Source: Candidatus Zixiibacteriota bacterium
Lineage (GTDB): Bacteria; Zixibacteria; MSB-5A5; GN15; JAAZOE01
Direction of reading: 5' to 3'
Length of the DNA stretch: 64,000 nt
Assembly (NCBI GenBank): GCA_023138975.1
Contig: JAGLON010000017.1
Coordinates: 62,001 to 126,000, forward strand
Part shown: positions 41,866-51,400 of the stretch, piece by piece
Position numbering within the stretch: the first letter of the stretch is position 1
Layout: the number at the start of each line of letters is the position of its first letter
The notes under the pieces: model-generated
Databases searched by the model: none
Told to the model about the DNA's origin: nothing
Seen by the model: only the letters and a program-made list of their open reading frames with translations
Translations under genes and position numbers: made by a program

Positions 41866-42693
41866 ATGAAAGAGATTGAAAAATTTAAAAAAGCCATTCT
41901 TGAGGAATATCCTCGAATGGATTTGGACTCGGAATTCTCGTTCAAATGCCACCCCGGCGTCACCTGCTTCAATCAATGCTGTGCTGATGTTAATATCTTT
42001 CTGACTCCCTACGATATTATCCGGCTGAAAAAGAGACTGGGTATAACATCGGGCGAATTTCTCTCAAAATATACGCTAATGCCCTTCGATGAAAATTCCA
42101 AGTTTCCGGTTATACTATTTGAGATGCAGGAAAACGAAAAGAAATGTTGTCACTTTGTCGGAGAAAAAGGCTGCACAGTGTATGAAGACCGCCCTTGGGC
42201 TTGTCGCATGTATCCGCTCGGCATGGCCTCACCATCAGACGATCCTAATAATACTGAAAAAGAGTTTTATTTTCTGTTAAAAGAGGATGTCTGTCACGGC
42301 CACAAAGAAGATAATAAAATGACCGTAAGTGATTGGGTCAAGGATCAAGGCATTGAACAGTACAATGAAATGGGCGAGCATTTTAAGGAAGTAACCCTTC
42401 ATCCCTTCCTGCAAAATGAGGAGAACTCACTCAATCCCGCTCAGGTTGATATGTTCTTCACCGCTTGCTACAATATTGATAAATTCCGCGATTTCATTTT
42501 CAAAAGCAGCTTTCTTGATAAGTTTGAAATCGAAGAGGGATTGATTGAAAAGATAAAGAATGATGATGTTGAAATGCTGATGTTCGGGTACCGGTTTATC
42601 AAGTTTTCACTATTCGGTGAACCGACTTTACAGATTAAAACCAATGTCGCCGAGGCTAAAGAAGCCGAATTGAAGAAGAAAAAGAAAATATAG
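41866..42693 (+). CDS. YkgJ-family cysteine-cluster protein
   Basis: A 275-residue protein of the CxxCxxCC family (YkgJ, Fe-S or zinc binding): FKCHPGVTCFNQCCADVNIF, then KKCCHFVGEKGCTVYEDRPW and ACRMYPLG. The C-terminal 120 residues are hydrophilic and end in a Lys-rich tail (ELKKKKKI). Family members are proposed metal-cluster binders without a proven role. Its place behind aprBA and the zinc-ribbon gene suggests a helper for the pathway, as an inference. A strong terminator follows. Confidence 0.85.
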   Translation: MKEIEKFKKAILEEYPRMDLDSEFSFKCHPGVTCFNQCCADVNIFLTPYDIIRLKKRLGITSGEFLSKYTLMPFDENSKFPVILFEMQENEKKCCHFVGEKGCTVYEDRPWACRMYPLGMASPSDDPNNTEKEFYFLLKEDVCHGHKEDNKMTVSDWVKDQGIEQYNEMGEHFKEVTLHPFLQNEENSLNPAQVDMFFTACYNIDKFRDFIFKSSFLDKFEIEEGLIEKIKNDDVEMLMFGYRFIKFSLFGEPTLQIKTNVAEAKEAELKKKKKI

Positions 42694-42720
42694 CGCGAAT
42701 CAAAAAGTCTCTATACAAAT

Positions 42721-42750
42721 AAAAAAAGCGACCTCACGGTCGCTTTTTTT
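42721..42750. terminator. Bidirectional terminator between ykgJ-like and dedA genes
   Basis: AAAAAAAGCGACC pairs with GGTCGCTTTTTTT around TCAC, between two convergent genes. Confidence 0.93.
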
Positions 42751-42779
42751 ATGGCTGTATATTATTGAAATACTTGAGA

Positions 42780-43430
42780 CTAGTCTGACACGTTTGCCCG
42801 TTTTTTATGTTTTTGCCACATTATATAAGCACTAATCAGAACGACACAAAAACCAAGTAACCCCAAAGTAATCTCGGTAGAATACTGATGCCAGAGCACT
42901 TGGACCGATTCGTAAGTAATCTCTTCCAATTGTTTTCCGGCGACATAACCAATCCATACCAGGACACAGACCCAGAGTCCAGCTCCCAGACCGGTAAAGA
43001 AAGTAAACTTCCCGATATTCATCCGTGATAAACCGGCTGGAAAAGAAATATACTGGCGAACCACTGGAATCAAGCGCCCGGTAAAGGTCGAGATTTCTCC
43101 GTGGCGATAAAAGAATTTCTCCATCCGATCCAGTTTTTCCGGAGGCATCAATAAATACTTTCCATACTTATGCAACAGCGGCTTTCCCATCCACACCGCC
43201 AGATAATAATTTATCAATGCACCGAGTATACTCCCCAGAATTCCCATAGAAATAGCAATCCAGGGATCCATTAGACCCTGAGCCGACAAAACTCCGGCAG
43301 GAATCATAACGATTTCACTGGGAAAAGGAAAAAAAGAGCTCTCTAAAAGCATAAAGACTACTATACCAGTATAGCCCATCGTCAGAAAGATGTTTAATAA
43401 GTATTCGACCATCTCGGCCATAACAAACAA
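42780..43430 (-). CDS. DedA-family membrane protein
   Basis: A 216-residue VTT/DedA protein with four to six hydrophobic segments. Motifs [19 protein letters not shown] and [22 protein letters not shown] are those of the family, whose members act as lipid scramblases or flippases for polyprenyl phosphates or phospholipids. The start may be the first Met or MAEMVEY three codons later. It is transcribed convergently to the sulfur island. Confidence 0.9.
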   Translation of the reverse strand: MFVMAEMVEYLLNIFLTMGYTGIVVFMLLESSFFPFPSEIVMIPAGVLSAQGLMDPWIAISMGILGSILGALINYYLAVWMGKPLLHKYGKYLLMPPEKLDRMEKFFYRHGEISTFTGRLIPVVRQYISFPAGLSRMNIGKFTFFTGLGAGLWVCVLVWIGYVAGKQLEEITYESVQVLWHQYSTEITLGLLGFCVVLISAYIMWQKHKKRANVSD

Positions 43431-43480
43431 GATCCCGTTAAAATTGTGTAGTTTGAATGAGCCAAGTTACAAAAAACAAT

Positions 43481-44779
43481 TTAGATTTCAAGTTTTTTCA
43501 CCTGGATTCGCTTAATCCTGTTTCCATCCATTTCAATAATTTTAAACTGCAGCTTCCCCTCAGTATACTCTTCGGACATCTTTGGTTGATACCCCAACTT
43601 TTCCACTATATATCCGGCCACCGTTTCGGAAACATCCTCGGGTAAATTTGTCCCGAATTCATCGTTTAGTTCATCGGGTCGGAGAGCTGCTGCCACAAAG
43701 GCAATGGTATCAGAATGTGCTACAAACTCCGGCTGCTCGGTGTCATACTCGTCCTGAATTTCTCCGACAATCTCCTCCAGCACATCTTCTAAAGTAATCA
43801 ATCCAGCCGTCCCGCCGAACTCGTCGAGTACAATGGCGAGATGAACTTTTTGCTTCTGAAACTTTCGCAAAAGCACTGTCAATGGCATTGAATCAGGGAC
43901 AAAAAAGGGCTTTCGGATTATATCCTTAAGTATCATGACATCATGATGCGCCAAAAGAGAAATCAAGTCTTTGGTATAAACGACCCCAATAATCTGATCA
44001 AGAGACTCCCTGTATACCGGGTAACGAGAATAACCATTTGAAGTCATAATCTCCATAATTTTATCAACCGGCCAGTCAATTTGAATACTGATAAAATCGA
44101 CCCTGGGCGTCATCGACTGTCGAACTGAATAATCAGAAAAATCAAACACCGATTTAATAAGCTTTTGTTCAGTCTGATCAAACACACCATTCTCAGTTCC
44201 TTCAGAAATCAGAATATTAATTTCCTCTTCAGTAACTGTCGAAGCTTCTTGAGTTTTCGCAATTCCAAAAATCCTCAAAACTGTACGGGCGGAAAAGGTC
44301 ATAAATGAAACGAGGAAAAACGTCATCTTGGAAAAGATAGAAATAGGGCGGGTAATCCACAGCGCGATTTTCTCCGGCGCGGACATGGCAATATATTTTG
44401 GGATTAATTCACCGACAATAACCGACAAAAACGACACGATGATTACAATGATGACGATTGAAATAGAATGGGCATTACTCTGGATGATATCACTTGGTAT
44501 GGATTTGATAACCGGATCAATATACTTTACAAAAGTAGCTCCGGAAAAAACCCCAGCCAAAGTCGCGACAAAGGTGATACCAACCTGAATGGTCGCCAAA
44601 AAACGCTCCGGCTTTTTAAGTAATTGCCGTGTTCTTTCAGCGCGCTTGTTTCCTTTCGCGGCCCAGTTTTTTAGCCTGCTCTTACGAGAAGCAATGAGTG
44701 CGAACTCCGAAGCTGCAAAAAAGCCATTCGCCAGAATTAAGGCAACTATGGCGATAATCTCAAAATATCCGCTGTTCAT
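43481..44779 (-). CDS. HlyC/CorC-family transporter (DUF21 - CBS pair - CorC_HlyC)
   Basis: A 432-residue protein with an N-terminal DUF21 membrane domain (IIAIVALILANGFFAASEFA, about residues 1-190), a CBS pair (MTPRVDFISIQIDWPVDKIM, then VYTKDLISLL) and a C-terminal CorC_HlyC domain (FGGTAGLITLEDVLEEIVGE, DEYD). Relatives export magnesium or cobalt; a haemolysin role is a historical name. The stop of the upstream htpX lies 42 bp before its start, so the two may be co-transcribed. Confidence 0.9.
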   Translation of the reverse strand: MNSGYFEIIAIVALILANGFFAASEFALIASRKSRLKNWAAKGNKRAERTRQLLKKPERFLATIQVGITFVATLAGVFSGATFVKYIDPVIKSIPSDIIQSNAHSISIVIIVIIVSFLSVIVGELIPKYIAMSAPEKIALWITRPISIFSKMTFFLVSFMTFSARTVLRIFGIAKTQEASTVTEEEINILISEGTENGVFDQTEQKLIKSVFDFSDYSVRQSMTPRVDFISIQIDWPVDKIMEIMTSNGYSRYPVYRESLDQIIGVVYTKDLISLLAHHDVMILKDIIRKPFFVPDSMPLTVLLRKFQKQKVHLAIVLDEFGGTAGLITLEDVLEEIVGEIQDEYDTEQPEFVAHSDTIAFVAAALRPDELNDEFGTNLPEDVSETVAGYIVEKLGYQPKMSEEYTEGKLQFKIIEMDGNRIKRIQVKKLEI

Positions 44780-44820
44780 AATTGACCGAGTAAAATCTCA
44801 GTCGATATTTCCTCCCTAAA

Positions 44821-45678
44821 TTAGGACAATACAGGCATATTAGCCTGCTCACGAAGCCTTCTCACCCGTTCTTCCACCGGAGGATGAGTCGAAAACAAAT
44901 TAGTCAGCCCTTTCCTCGAAAGTGGGCTGGCAATAAACAAATGTGCTGTTGCCGGTTTATTATCAATATTTATCTGTATTTTTGAGGAATGCAGTTTTTC
45001 CAAAGCTGAGGCCAATGCTGTCGGTTTATTGGTAATCTCACCGCCAACCCTGTCCGCTTTATATTCTCTCGAACGTGAAATAGCCATCTGTATGACCATC
45101 GCAGCCAGAGGAGCAACCAGTGACATTATAATTAAACCAATAATTCCGCCGTTACGATCATCCCGGGATCCATAGCCTCCGAACAGAGCGCCCCATCTCG
45201 CCATAGTCGCCAGAATCCCTATTGCGCCGGCCATAGTTGCGGCGATAGTACCAATGAGAATATCTTTATTCTTCACATGAGCCAACTCATGGGCTATTAC
45301 GCCTTCAAGTTCATCATGGTTCATCATTTCTACTAAGCCGTCAGTTACGGCGACCGCAGCATGTTCGGCATTACGCCCGGTTGCAAAAGCATTTGGCGCC
45401 CGGGTAGGAATAATAAATACTCTCGGCATCGGAAGCCCGGCCATCAGTGATGCTTCATGCACGATACTCAATAATTTTGAATCGCGCTGTTCATCAGCCG
45501 GCTGAGCCTTATACATTTTCAATACTATTTTATCGGAAAACCAGTAGGAGAAGAAATTCATCACGATCGCCAGACCGAAGGCAATAATCATTCCGCCCTG
45601 TCCGCCTACCACGCGGCCAATCATGATGAATATTAGCGTCAGCCCTACCAGCAGGACCGATATTTTCAAACCATTCAT
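44821..45678 (-). CDS. htpX: HtpX, membrane zinc protease
   Basis: A 285-residue M48B protease with two N-terminal helices, the zinc motif VIAHELAHVKNKD, two more hydrophobic segments, and the third-ligand region SREYKADRVGGEIT. It degrades damaged membrane proteins in the inner membrane. An AGGAAAG site lies before the ATG. It is separated from the upstream symporter gene by a terminator. Confidence 0.93.
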   Translation of the reverse strand: MNGLKISVLLVGLTLIFIMIGRVVGGQGGMIIAFGLAIVMNFFSYWFSDKIVLKMYKAQPADEQRDSKLLSIVHEASLMAGLPMPRVFIIPTRAPNAFATGRNAEHAAVAVTDGLVEMMNHDELEGVIAHELAHVKNKDILIGTIAATMAGAIGILATMARWGALFGGYGSRDDRNGGIIGLIIMSLVAPLAAMVIQMAISRSREYKADRVGGEITNKPTALASALEKLHSSKIQINIDNKPATAHLFIASPLSRKGLTNLFSTHPPVEERVRRLREQANMPVLS

Positions 45679-45807
45679 TTAACTTTCCTCTCCATACTAT
45701 ATGCGTTACTCAGCAAAACCTGTCAAGTACTATTATCTACTGTTCAGAACGATTTTCAGATTTAAATAGTTTCACATTCTCAGTGTATTTGCGGATTGAT
45801 AAGCCAG

Positions 45808-45843
45808 AAAAAAAGCCGGAATCCCAAAAAGGAATTCCGGCTT
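45808..45843 (-). terminator. Terminator after the DAACS symporter gene
   Basis: On the minus strand, AAGCCGGAAT and ATTCCGGCTT form a 10-bp stem around a short loop, followed by TTTTTTT. It lies just after the stop at 45864. Confidence 0.88.
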
Positions 45844-45863
45844 AGATATTCGCCATTTTGCTA

Positions 45864-48536
45864 TTATCGTTTAGAACGACGCTTCGTTCGTCCCCATACA
45901 ATCTCTTCCTCGCCTGAAACGCCTTTATCATCGGCAGGTTCTTCGATTACAGCTGTTTCCATAACCGGTTCCTCAGGTGATGATACGGGTTTATCAAGTG
46001 AAGTCTCGATCTTCTCAGTTTCCTTGGCTTCCACATTATTTTGTGGAGGTTCTTCGGTATCCCGATTATTTCCGGCGATTTCTGTTTTTACTTCCTCTAC
46101 CAAAGATTCTATTTCCTTGATTGAAGAATTATCATCAGATAACGTTTTTGACGGCTTTTCTAATGCGGTTTTTTTCTTTGCACGCGCCCGTTTGGGAGCA
46201 GGCTTTGCTTTAGAATTAGCAATCGTCTTTTTAGCCTTAGAATCAGACGGCTGAGCCTCAGAATCAAGACTCATATTATCAACCGCATCATCCTTAACTT
46301 CTTCTTTTTTTACAAACGTATCGCTTTCATCCGGAACCATCATTGCGGGAAGTTTAAACCCGCTATCTTCCTGTTTTTCCGGAGTCTTATCGGGCTTTTC
46401 CGAGGGACCTAATACAGCTTTGTCAAGCTGAGAGAAATCTTTAGATTTTTCCCCATCAACATGTGTTGACTCAATCGATTTTTCCTCGGTCGATTCTGAA
46501 AAATCATCAGACTTGGTTTGTTCAATTTTGTCATCCATGCTTGAAACAGTCTCTTCCGACTTTTCCTCAATATTAATCAGAGACTCAGGCTTTTCAACCG
46601 CTATGATTTCATCCGATGGTTCAATCCTCTCATCGGGGATAGCAGCCAAATCGTCAAGAATACTCTTTGGAAATTTAGGAACTTCAAAAGTTACTTTTTC
46701 AAGGGAGATGTCACTAGTGTCCGGTGTTTTTTCAGTAGCAGCGACAATTTCAGCTGGCTTAGTTTCGGCTGATTTTTCCGGTTTGCTCGACCCGGCGACA
46801 GGCGAACGCTTTCTACCGAAAGGTTTGTCGCTCTTTTTTGATTTATCCGGACGCGATTTCTTCTCACCAGTCTTTGATGGAGCTGGCTTTTTCCCGGAAT
46901 CGGCGGCTTTACTATCTTTCGCCGCTTTTTCTACCCGGGGGGTTTTCCGGTCGGTTTTCACCGTATCCTTTACCGGAGATACAATTGCAGTTTCTGCGAC
47001 AAGACCACTATCAGGGCGATAAACTTCCCCTTTGCCGGTAGAAGCAGATACTTCAACCTTATGAACTTTCCGAACAGCACGCTTGGTTACCTTGTGCTCA
47101 TTCTTCTTCGTTGCTTCGGTCCGTCGAGTACTCTTACGCTCAACAGAACTGCTTTTTGCCGAAACCGATTGCTTCTTATCCTTGGATTTAAAACGAGAAT
47201 CTGACCGGGTTCGCTTGGATTTAGTATTATCCTGACGTGAAGTAGATTTCCCGCGAGAATCCCAGGATTTTGTTTTCGTACGGCGGCGATCCACTAAACC
47301 AATTTCCTTGGTGGAAGCGATTACAGCCGCGCCAATTGAGTCGCCCCAAACGTTTACCGTAGTACGGCAACGGTCGAGGAACCAATCAACAGCCAGAATC
47401 AAACCAATTCCTTCAAGAGGCAGATTGACCGCCTGAAGGACCAAGACCATGGTTACCAAACCAGCCTGAGGAATCCCAGCAGCTCCAACAGAAGCCAGCA
47501 CAGCCGTCAGGCAAATTGTAATTTGCCCCAGAATCGATAAATCGATTCCATAAGCCTGAGCAATAAATAAAGCGGCGACAGCCTCATACAGCGCTGTACC
47601 GTCCATATTTATTGTGGCCCCCAATGGTAGAACAAACGATGAAGCTCGTTTGTCAATATCGTTCTTCTCCTCAACGCATTTCATCGTAACCGGCAATGTT
47701 GCCGAAGACGATGCCGTTGCAAAAGCTGTCATTAGAGCCTGAGACATTCCCGTAAAATAATCCAGAGGTGATTTTCCGGATTTGAACCGCAAGAATAACG
47801 GCAGGATTATTAAACCGTGAATTAACAGGCCAGCGATAACGACCAGTGAGTATTTGCCCAAAGCAAAAAGAATATCACCGAATTTACCGATACCTCCGAC
47901 AGAAGCCAGTTGACCGGCAACCAATCCAAAAATACCAATCGGCGCAAACCACATGATAATTTGGACGATTTTCATTATCGCCTGGTTGACACCCTCGAAA
48001 AAGGCTATAACCGGCCGACCTTTGCTTCCGATAGTCGTTAATACGCCCCCAAAAAACAGGGCAAAAATGATTACTGGAAGAACCTGGGTTTCAGCCGCAG
48101 CAGCGATGATATTCGACGGGATTTGTTTGGTGATCCAGTCAAAAAATGAATACGCCTCACGCCCGGCTAGAGCTTCCGGCGTTGCGGCTCCGACAATTGA
48201 AGCCCCTACGCCCGGCTGTACAATATTGACCAGGATAAGGCCAATAATTACCGCGACAGTACTTGTCGCCAGAAAGTACAACATTGTTTTCGCGCCGGTT
48301 CGGCCGAGTTTTCTTACGTCGCCGAGATTAGAAATACCAACTATCATGGAGCAGAACAGAAGCGGAATGACGATCATCTTAAGAGCACTTAAGAACATGT
48401 CTCCGAGGAACTTGACATATAGTCCAGCCTCGCCGAAGACAGCCGTAAAGACTACTCCGAGAATCATCCCAAGCAATATGGCGAAGATCAAATACTTGCC
48501 GTTTCGATCAAACATAATTAAAACCGTTCCATCCAT
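45864..48536 (-). CDS. DAACS-family Na+/dicarboxylate symporter with a very long charged tail
   Basis: An 890-residue protein. Residues 1 to about 415 are a complete dicarboxylate/amino acid:cation symporter of the GltP/SDF family (helices, the serine-rich loop ATASSSATLPVT and MDGTALYEAVAALFIAQA). Residues about 418-890 are a hydrophilic tail without cysteines or helices: first basic (RRRTKTKSWDSRGKSTSR), then rich in Glu, Ser, Lys and Pro, ending VWGRTKRRSKR. GltP homologues have about 430 residues, so the tail doubles the size. There is no frameshift, as the frame is open throughout. It is likely cytoplasmic and disordered. The substrate is probably a C4-dicarboxylate or glutamate, but this is not shown. 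Confidence 0.88.
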   Translation of the reverse strand: MDGTVLIMFDRNGKYLIFAILLGMILGVVFTAVFGEAGLYVKFLGDMFLSALKMIVIPLLFCSMIVGISNLGDVRKLGRTGAKTMLYFLATSTVAVIIGLILVNIVQPGVGASIVGAATPEALAGREAYSFFDWITKQIPSNIIAAAAETQVLPVIIFALFFGGVLTTIGSKGRPVIAFFEGVNQAIMKIVQIIMWFAPIGIFGLVAGQLASVGGIGKFGDILFALGKYSLVVIAGLLIHGLIILPLFLRFKSGKSPLDYFTGMSQALMTAFATASSSATLPVTMKCVEEKNDIDKRASSFVLPLGATINMDGTALYEAVAALFIAQAYGIDLSILGQITICLTAVLASVGAAGIPQAGLVTMVLVLQAVNLPLEGIGLILAVDWFLDRCRTTVNVWGDSIGAAVIASTKEIGLVDRRRTKTKSWDSRGKSTSRQDNTKSKRTRSDSRFKSKDKKQSVSAKSSSVERKSTRRTEATKKNEHKVTKRAVRKVHKVEVSASTGKGEVYRPDSGLVAETAIVSPVKDTVKTDRKTPRVEKAAKDSKAADSGKKPAPSKTGEKKSRPDKSKKSDKPFGRKRSPVAGSSKPEKSAETKPAEIVAATEKTPDTSDISLEKVTFEVPKFPKSILDDLAAIPDERIEPSDEIIAVEKPESLINIEEKSEETVSSMDDKIEQTKSDDFSESTEEKSIESTHVDGEKSKDFSQLDKAVLGPSEKPDKTPEKQEDSGFKLPAMMVPDESDTFVKKEEVKDDAVDNMSLDSEAQPSDSKAKKTIANSKAKPAPKRARAKKKTALEKPSKTLSDDNSSIKEIESLVEEVKTEIAGNNRDTEEPPQNNVEAKETEKIETSLDKPVSSPEEPVMETAVIEEPADDKGVSGEEEIVWGRTKRRSKR

Positions 48537-48654
48537 ATTGAAGTTAGTTTAAAAGGATAGGCAATTCGGACTCGTTTTGCAAGGGATTTATAATATAATA
48601 CAAAGAGAGAAAACTGACCTAAATCTATGGGAGACAAAAAGGTTATTAAAACAA

Positions 48655-49653
48655 TTAGGCTAAATCTTTTGCCAGTCTTTCAAGATTATTGCTCTCACCA
48701 AGTACAATTAATATATCTCCGTCTTCCATAACTGTTTCACCGGAAGGATTAAACATAACCTCACCTGTAAGCTTGCGAAGTCCAACAACAATAGTATCAT
48801 AATTGCGTTTAATTGCACCTTCAATAATCGATTTACCCGTTAATTCTCCGCCGTCCCTAATAGCTATTTCCTCGATACTCAACCGCTCTCCCCCGGGAAC
48901 AACTGAAGCCAATTGCAGGAAATCCACCACGTTCGGCATGAGTGTGGCCAAGGCCATTTGGGCTCCGCCAAGTTCATGCGGACAAATAACTTTGTCAGCT
49001 CCTGCTCGCCGCAGTTTCTTTTTAGCCAGCATCGTTTCTGCACGAGCAATTATAAATAAATCAGGATTTAACTGCCGGGCAGTTAGAGCCAGGTAAACAT
49101 TATCGGAATCATCGGGCAGGGTTGAAACAATCGCTTTGGCCCGGCTGATACCGGCCTCCTTGAGCATATCATCATCAGCGGCATTGCCTTCAAGTAAATA
49201 AAACCCCCGCTTGCGGGCTTCGGCAACCATACCTTCGCCTTTTTCAATAATGACAAAATCGCTCCCCCGACGAGCAAACTCCTCAGCAACCTGTCCCCCG
49301 ACCCGGCCGAAACCGCACAGTATTATATGATCTTTTAATTTATGCACTTTCTTTTCCATTTTCCTTTTTCCCAGTATCTCTTCCAACTGTCCTTGTAGGA
49401 CAAACTGCACGCCCGCAGTAAGAACAAAGGCCGCGTTGAATGCACCGAAAATAATGAGAAATATTGTGAATATTCTGCCGCCGGAGGAAAGTTCATTGAC
49501 CTCCTTAAAGCCAACAGTCGAGAGCGTAATGATTGTCATATAAAAAGAATCCCAGAGACCCCAGTCTTCAATTGTCGAATACCCTGAGGTACCGATAACG
49601 ACCATCACCAGCCCAAATAAAATAGCCAGACGAATCTTTGATTCAGAGCTCAT
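48655..49653 (-). CDS. Potassium channel with TrkA/RCK domain
   Basis: A 332-residue protein with two membrane helices around a pore loop whose filter reads TLSTVGFKEV instead of TVGYG(D), then an RCK Rossmann domain (HIILCGFGRVGGQVAEEFAR) and a TrkA_C domain near the end. It is a ligand-gated cation channel by family. The ORF track starts with TTG at 49713, but ATG at 49653 has AAGGA before it and begins just before the first helix, so I prefer it. It is a single gene in a block of membrane genes. Confidence 0.85.
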   Translation of the reverse strand: MSSESKIRLAILFGLVMVVIGTSGYSTIEDWGLWDSFYMTIITLSTVGFKEVNELSSGGRIFTIFLIIFGAFNAAFVLTAGVQFVLQGQLEEILGKRKMEKKVHKLKDHIILCGFGRVGGQVAEEFARRGSDFVIIEKGEGMVAEARKRGFYLLEGNAADDDMLKEAGISRAKAIVSTLPDDSDNVYLALTARQLNPDLFIIARAETMLAKKKLRRAGADKVICPHELGGAQMALATLMPNVVDFLQLASVVPGGERLSIEEIAIRDGGELTGKSIIEGAIKRNYDTIVVGLRKLTGEVMFNPSGETVMEDGDILIVLGESNNLERLAKDLA

Positions 49654-50169
49654 AAAATCCTTTTTAATACGCTCCAGTTTTCTTATGAGTCCTTTCAGAT
49701 AACAATATAACAATGTCCTTCAAGGACTGTCTATAATTTTCTATACAATAATAAAGGCTTTTCAGTAGCCCTATAATGATGTATCGACTAAAGCAGATAA
49801 TTGTTCAATCCATTCGGAGGGAATACCTTAAACTGTTTTTCTTATCACCCAATTTCGATTCCGGCAAACAGCTTAAAAAAGTATGGGAGAATCTCCATAC
49901 TTATCGGAAAATCAGCATTAAATCCTCTGAAATTTATCCGTTTTCACCCTAAAACATCGTAACCATTTAGGATAATTACAAGCCAATAACAAACAGCACA
50001 ATTTCGAAACTGCTCCATAACCAGTTACTGTTCAATATATTACTGTACCAGGGAAGCCCTGTTTCAATTAGAAACACAATGACATAATATCATAGACCAC
50101 GGATACAGACCATTCCGGCACAGTTATTGTATCAAACGGTGTATAACTATCTTTGAAGGAATTGTAATT
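49654..50169. other. 516-bp region before the minor-pilin cluster
   Basis: No supported gene. A hairpin at 49878-49902 (AAGTATGG..CCATACTT, with inner GAGA/TCTC pairs) lies about 270 bp before the pilV-like gene and could be part of its leader. No strong promoter was recognised, and the ribosome site before the pilV-like ATG is only GAAGGA. Confidence 0.5.
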
Positions 50170-50532
50170 ATGAAGTGGAAATGTAGAAAAGAAGATGGAT
50201 TTACACTTCTGGAAGTAATGACATCAATGTTTATCATGTCATTCTCCATGCTTATATTATTGCATCTGGCTATGATAGCAGTCGATGGAAACACTTGGGC
50301 TTCCGGAACAACGTCCAGCACTCAGCTTCTTCAAGAAAAACTTGAAGATTTGAGATCTCAGGCTAATCCGGCTTCCGGCGCAGATACAGTCAACGATATT
50401 ATCAGAAACTGGACCGTATCCACCGTCGCGACTCATTTGCGCCAGGTTACACTTTCAGCAACCTGGTACTCTCCGGATTCAGTGGGTCAGACGTACACCA
50501 TTAACTCCTATATTAAAACGGATCTTCCATAG
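50170..50532 (+). CDS. PilV-like type IV minor pilin
   Basis: A 120-residue prepilin with signal GFTLLEVMTSMFIMSFSMLI after a short basic leader. It contains the QLLQEKLEDLRSQ helix typical of PilV/PilI-type minor pilins. It leads a run of five co-directional genes with small gaps (13-44 bp), so it is one operon. Minor pilins prime filament assembly or form the tip. No pilus motor or platform gene lies in the window. Confidence 0.8.
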   Translation: MKWKCRKEDGFTLLEVMTSMFIMSFSMLILLHLAMIAVDGNTWASGTTSSTQLLQEKLEDLRSQANPASGADTVNDIIRNWTVSTVATHLRQVTLSATWYSPDSVGQTYTINSYIKTDLP

Positions 50533-50545
50533 GAGGGATAATAAC

Positions 50546-51358
50546 ATGCTTAGAAAATTAAAATCTATAACCGGCATGACCATGGTAGAATTACTAATAA
50601 CGCTTCTACTAACCGGAATTATATCGGCGGCCATGTTTAAAGTCTACGTAAATCAGCATCACGCCTGGATACAGCAGGATAATGTTATCGAGATGCAGCA
50701 AAACGCCCGAGCTGCTATTGATGAGCTGACTCGACAGCTAAGAATGAGCGGTTATGACATTCCGTCCAGCCTGGATGCCTTTGATGCTTATAATACCAAT
50801 CCGGACACAATTATGATTTATTATAAAATCGCCAGTTGTGATGCCCCGATTGAACACAAAATGCCAAAACCTTCGGCAGAATTACGTTGTGACGGACACG
50901 ACATAAGCTGTTTTTATGACGGTCAATTTGCCTATATTTTTGATCCGGTGACCGAGGTAGGTGAGTTTTTTACCATTTCAAAAGTTCAGACCGCCGCCGG
51001 GCATATTCAACATAATACTGATCCGCTCTCACAATCATATCCATTAGGTTCCGAAGTCATGTCAGTAGAATTTGTGAAATTCTATATCGATAATAGCGAC
51101 ACCGCGCATCCAGCACTGATGGTACATTACCCTGGTATGACTCCGCAGGTATATGCCGAAGATATTGACGATTTGCAGTTCACCTACACTTTGAAAAACG
51201 GTGTTACTGTTGACACCCCGGTACTTAAAGATGATGTACGTCAAATCAGCATTACATTACGAGCTCGAACTCCCAACCCCGATAACGAACTATTGAATAA
51301 TCCATACCGGTATCGAACATACCAATCGAAGGTTTATTTACGGAATTTAGGAACTTAA
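50546..51358 (+). CDS. PilW-like minor pilin, copy 1
   Basis: A 270-residue prepilin whose processing site reads GMTMVELLITLLLTGIISAAM, followed by VNQHHAWIQQDNVIEMQQNARAAIDELTRQLRMSGYDIP, the usual PilW pattern. The C-terminal half is beta-rich. AGGAGGG lies 8 bases before the ATG. The next gene is a close paralogue. Confidence 0.82.
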   Translation: MLRKLKSITGMTMVELLITLLLTGIISAAMFKVYVNQHHAWIQQDNVIEMQQNARAAIDELTRQLRMSGYDIPSSLDAFDAYNTNPDTIMIYYKIASCDAPIEHKMPKPSAELRCDGHDISCFYDGQFAYIFDPVTEVGEFFTISKVQTAAGHIQHNTDPLSQSYPLGSEVMSVEFVKFYIDNSDTAHPALMVHYPGMTPQVYAEDIDDLQFTYTLKNGVTVDTPVLKDDVRQISITLRARTPNPDNELLNNPYRYRTYQSKVYLRNLGT

Positions 51359-51400
51359 TAATAGTGGGGGCGGACACTTTTTGGAGGGATGACAAATAAG

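Noticed and set aside
45864-48536. Frameshift fusing two genes (symporter and a separate Lys/Glu-rich protein)
   Set aside because: The frame is continuous with even codon usage, and I found no internal ribosome site or stop remnant at the junction; an assembly error cannot be excluded.
49840-49880. A T-loop-like stretch (TTTCGATTCCGGC) suggesting a tRNA
   Set aside because: No matching acceptor, D-arm or anticodon stem could be drawn around it.
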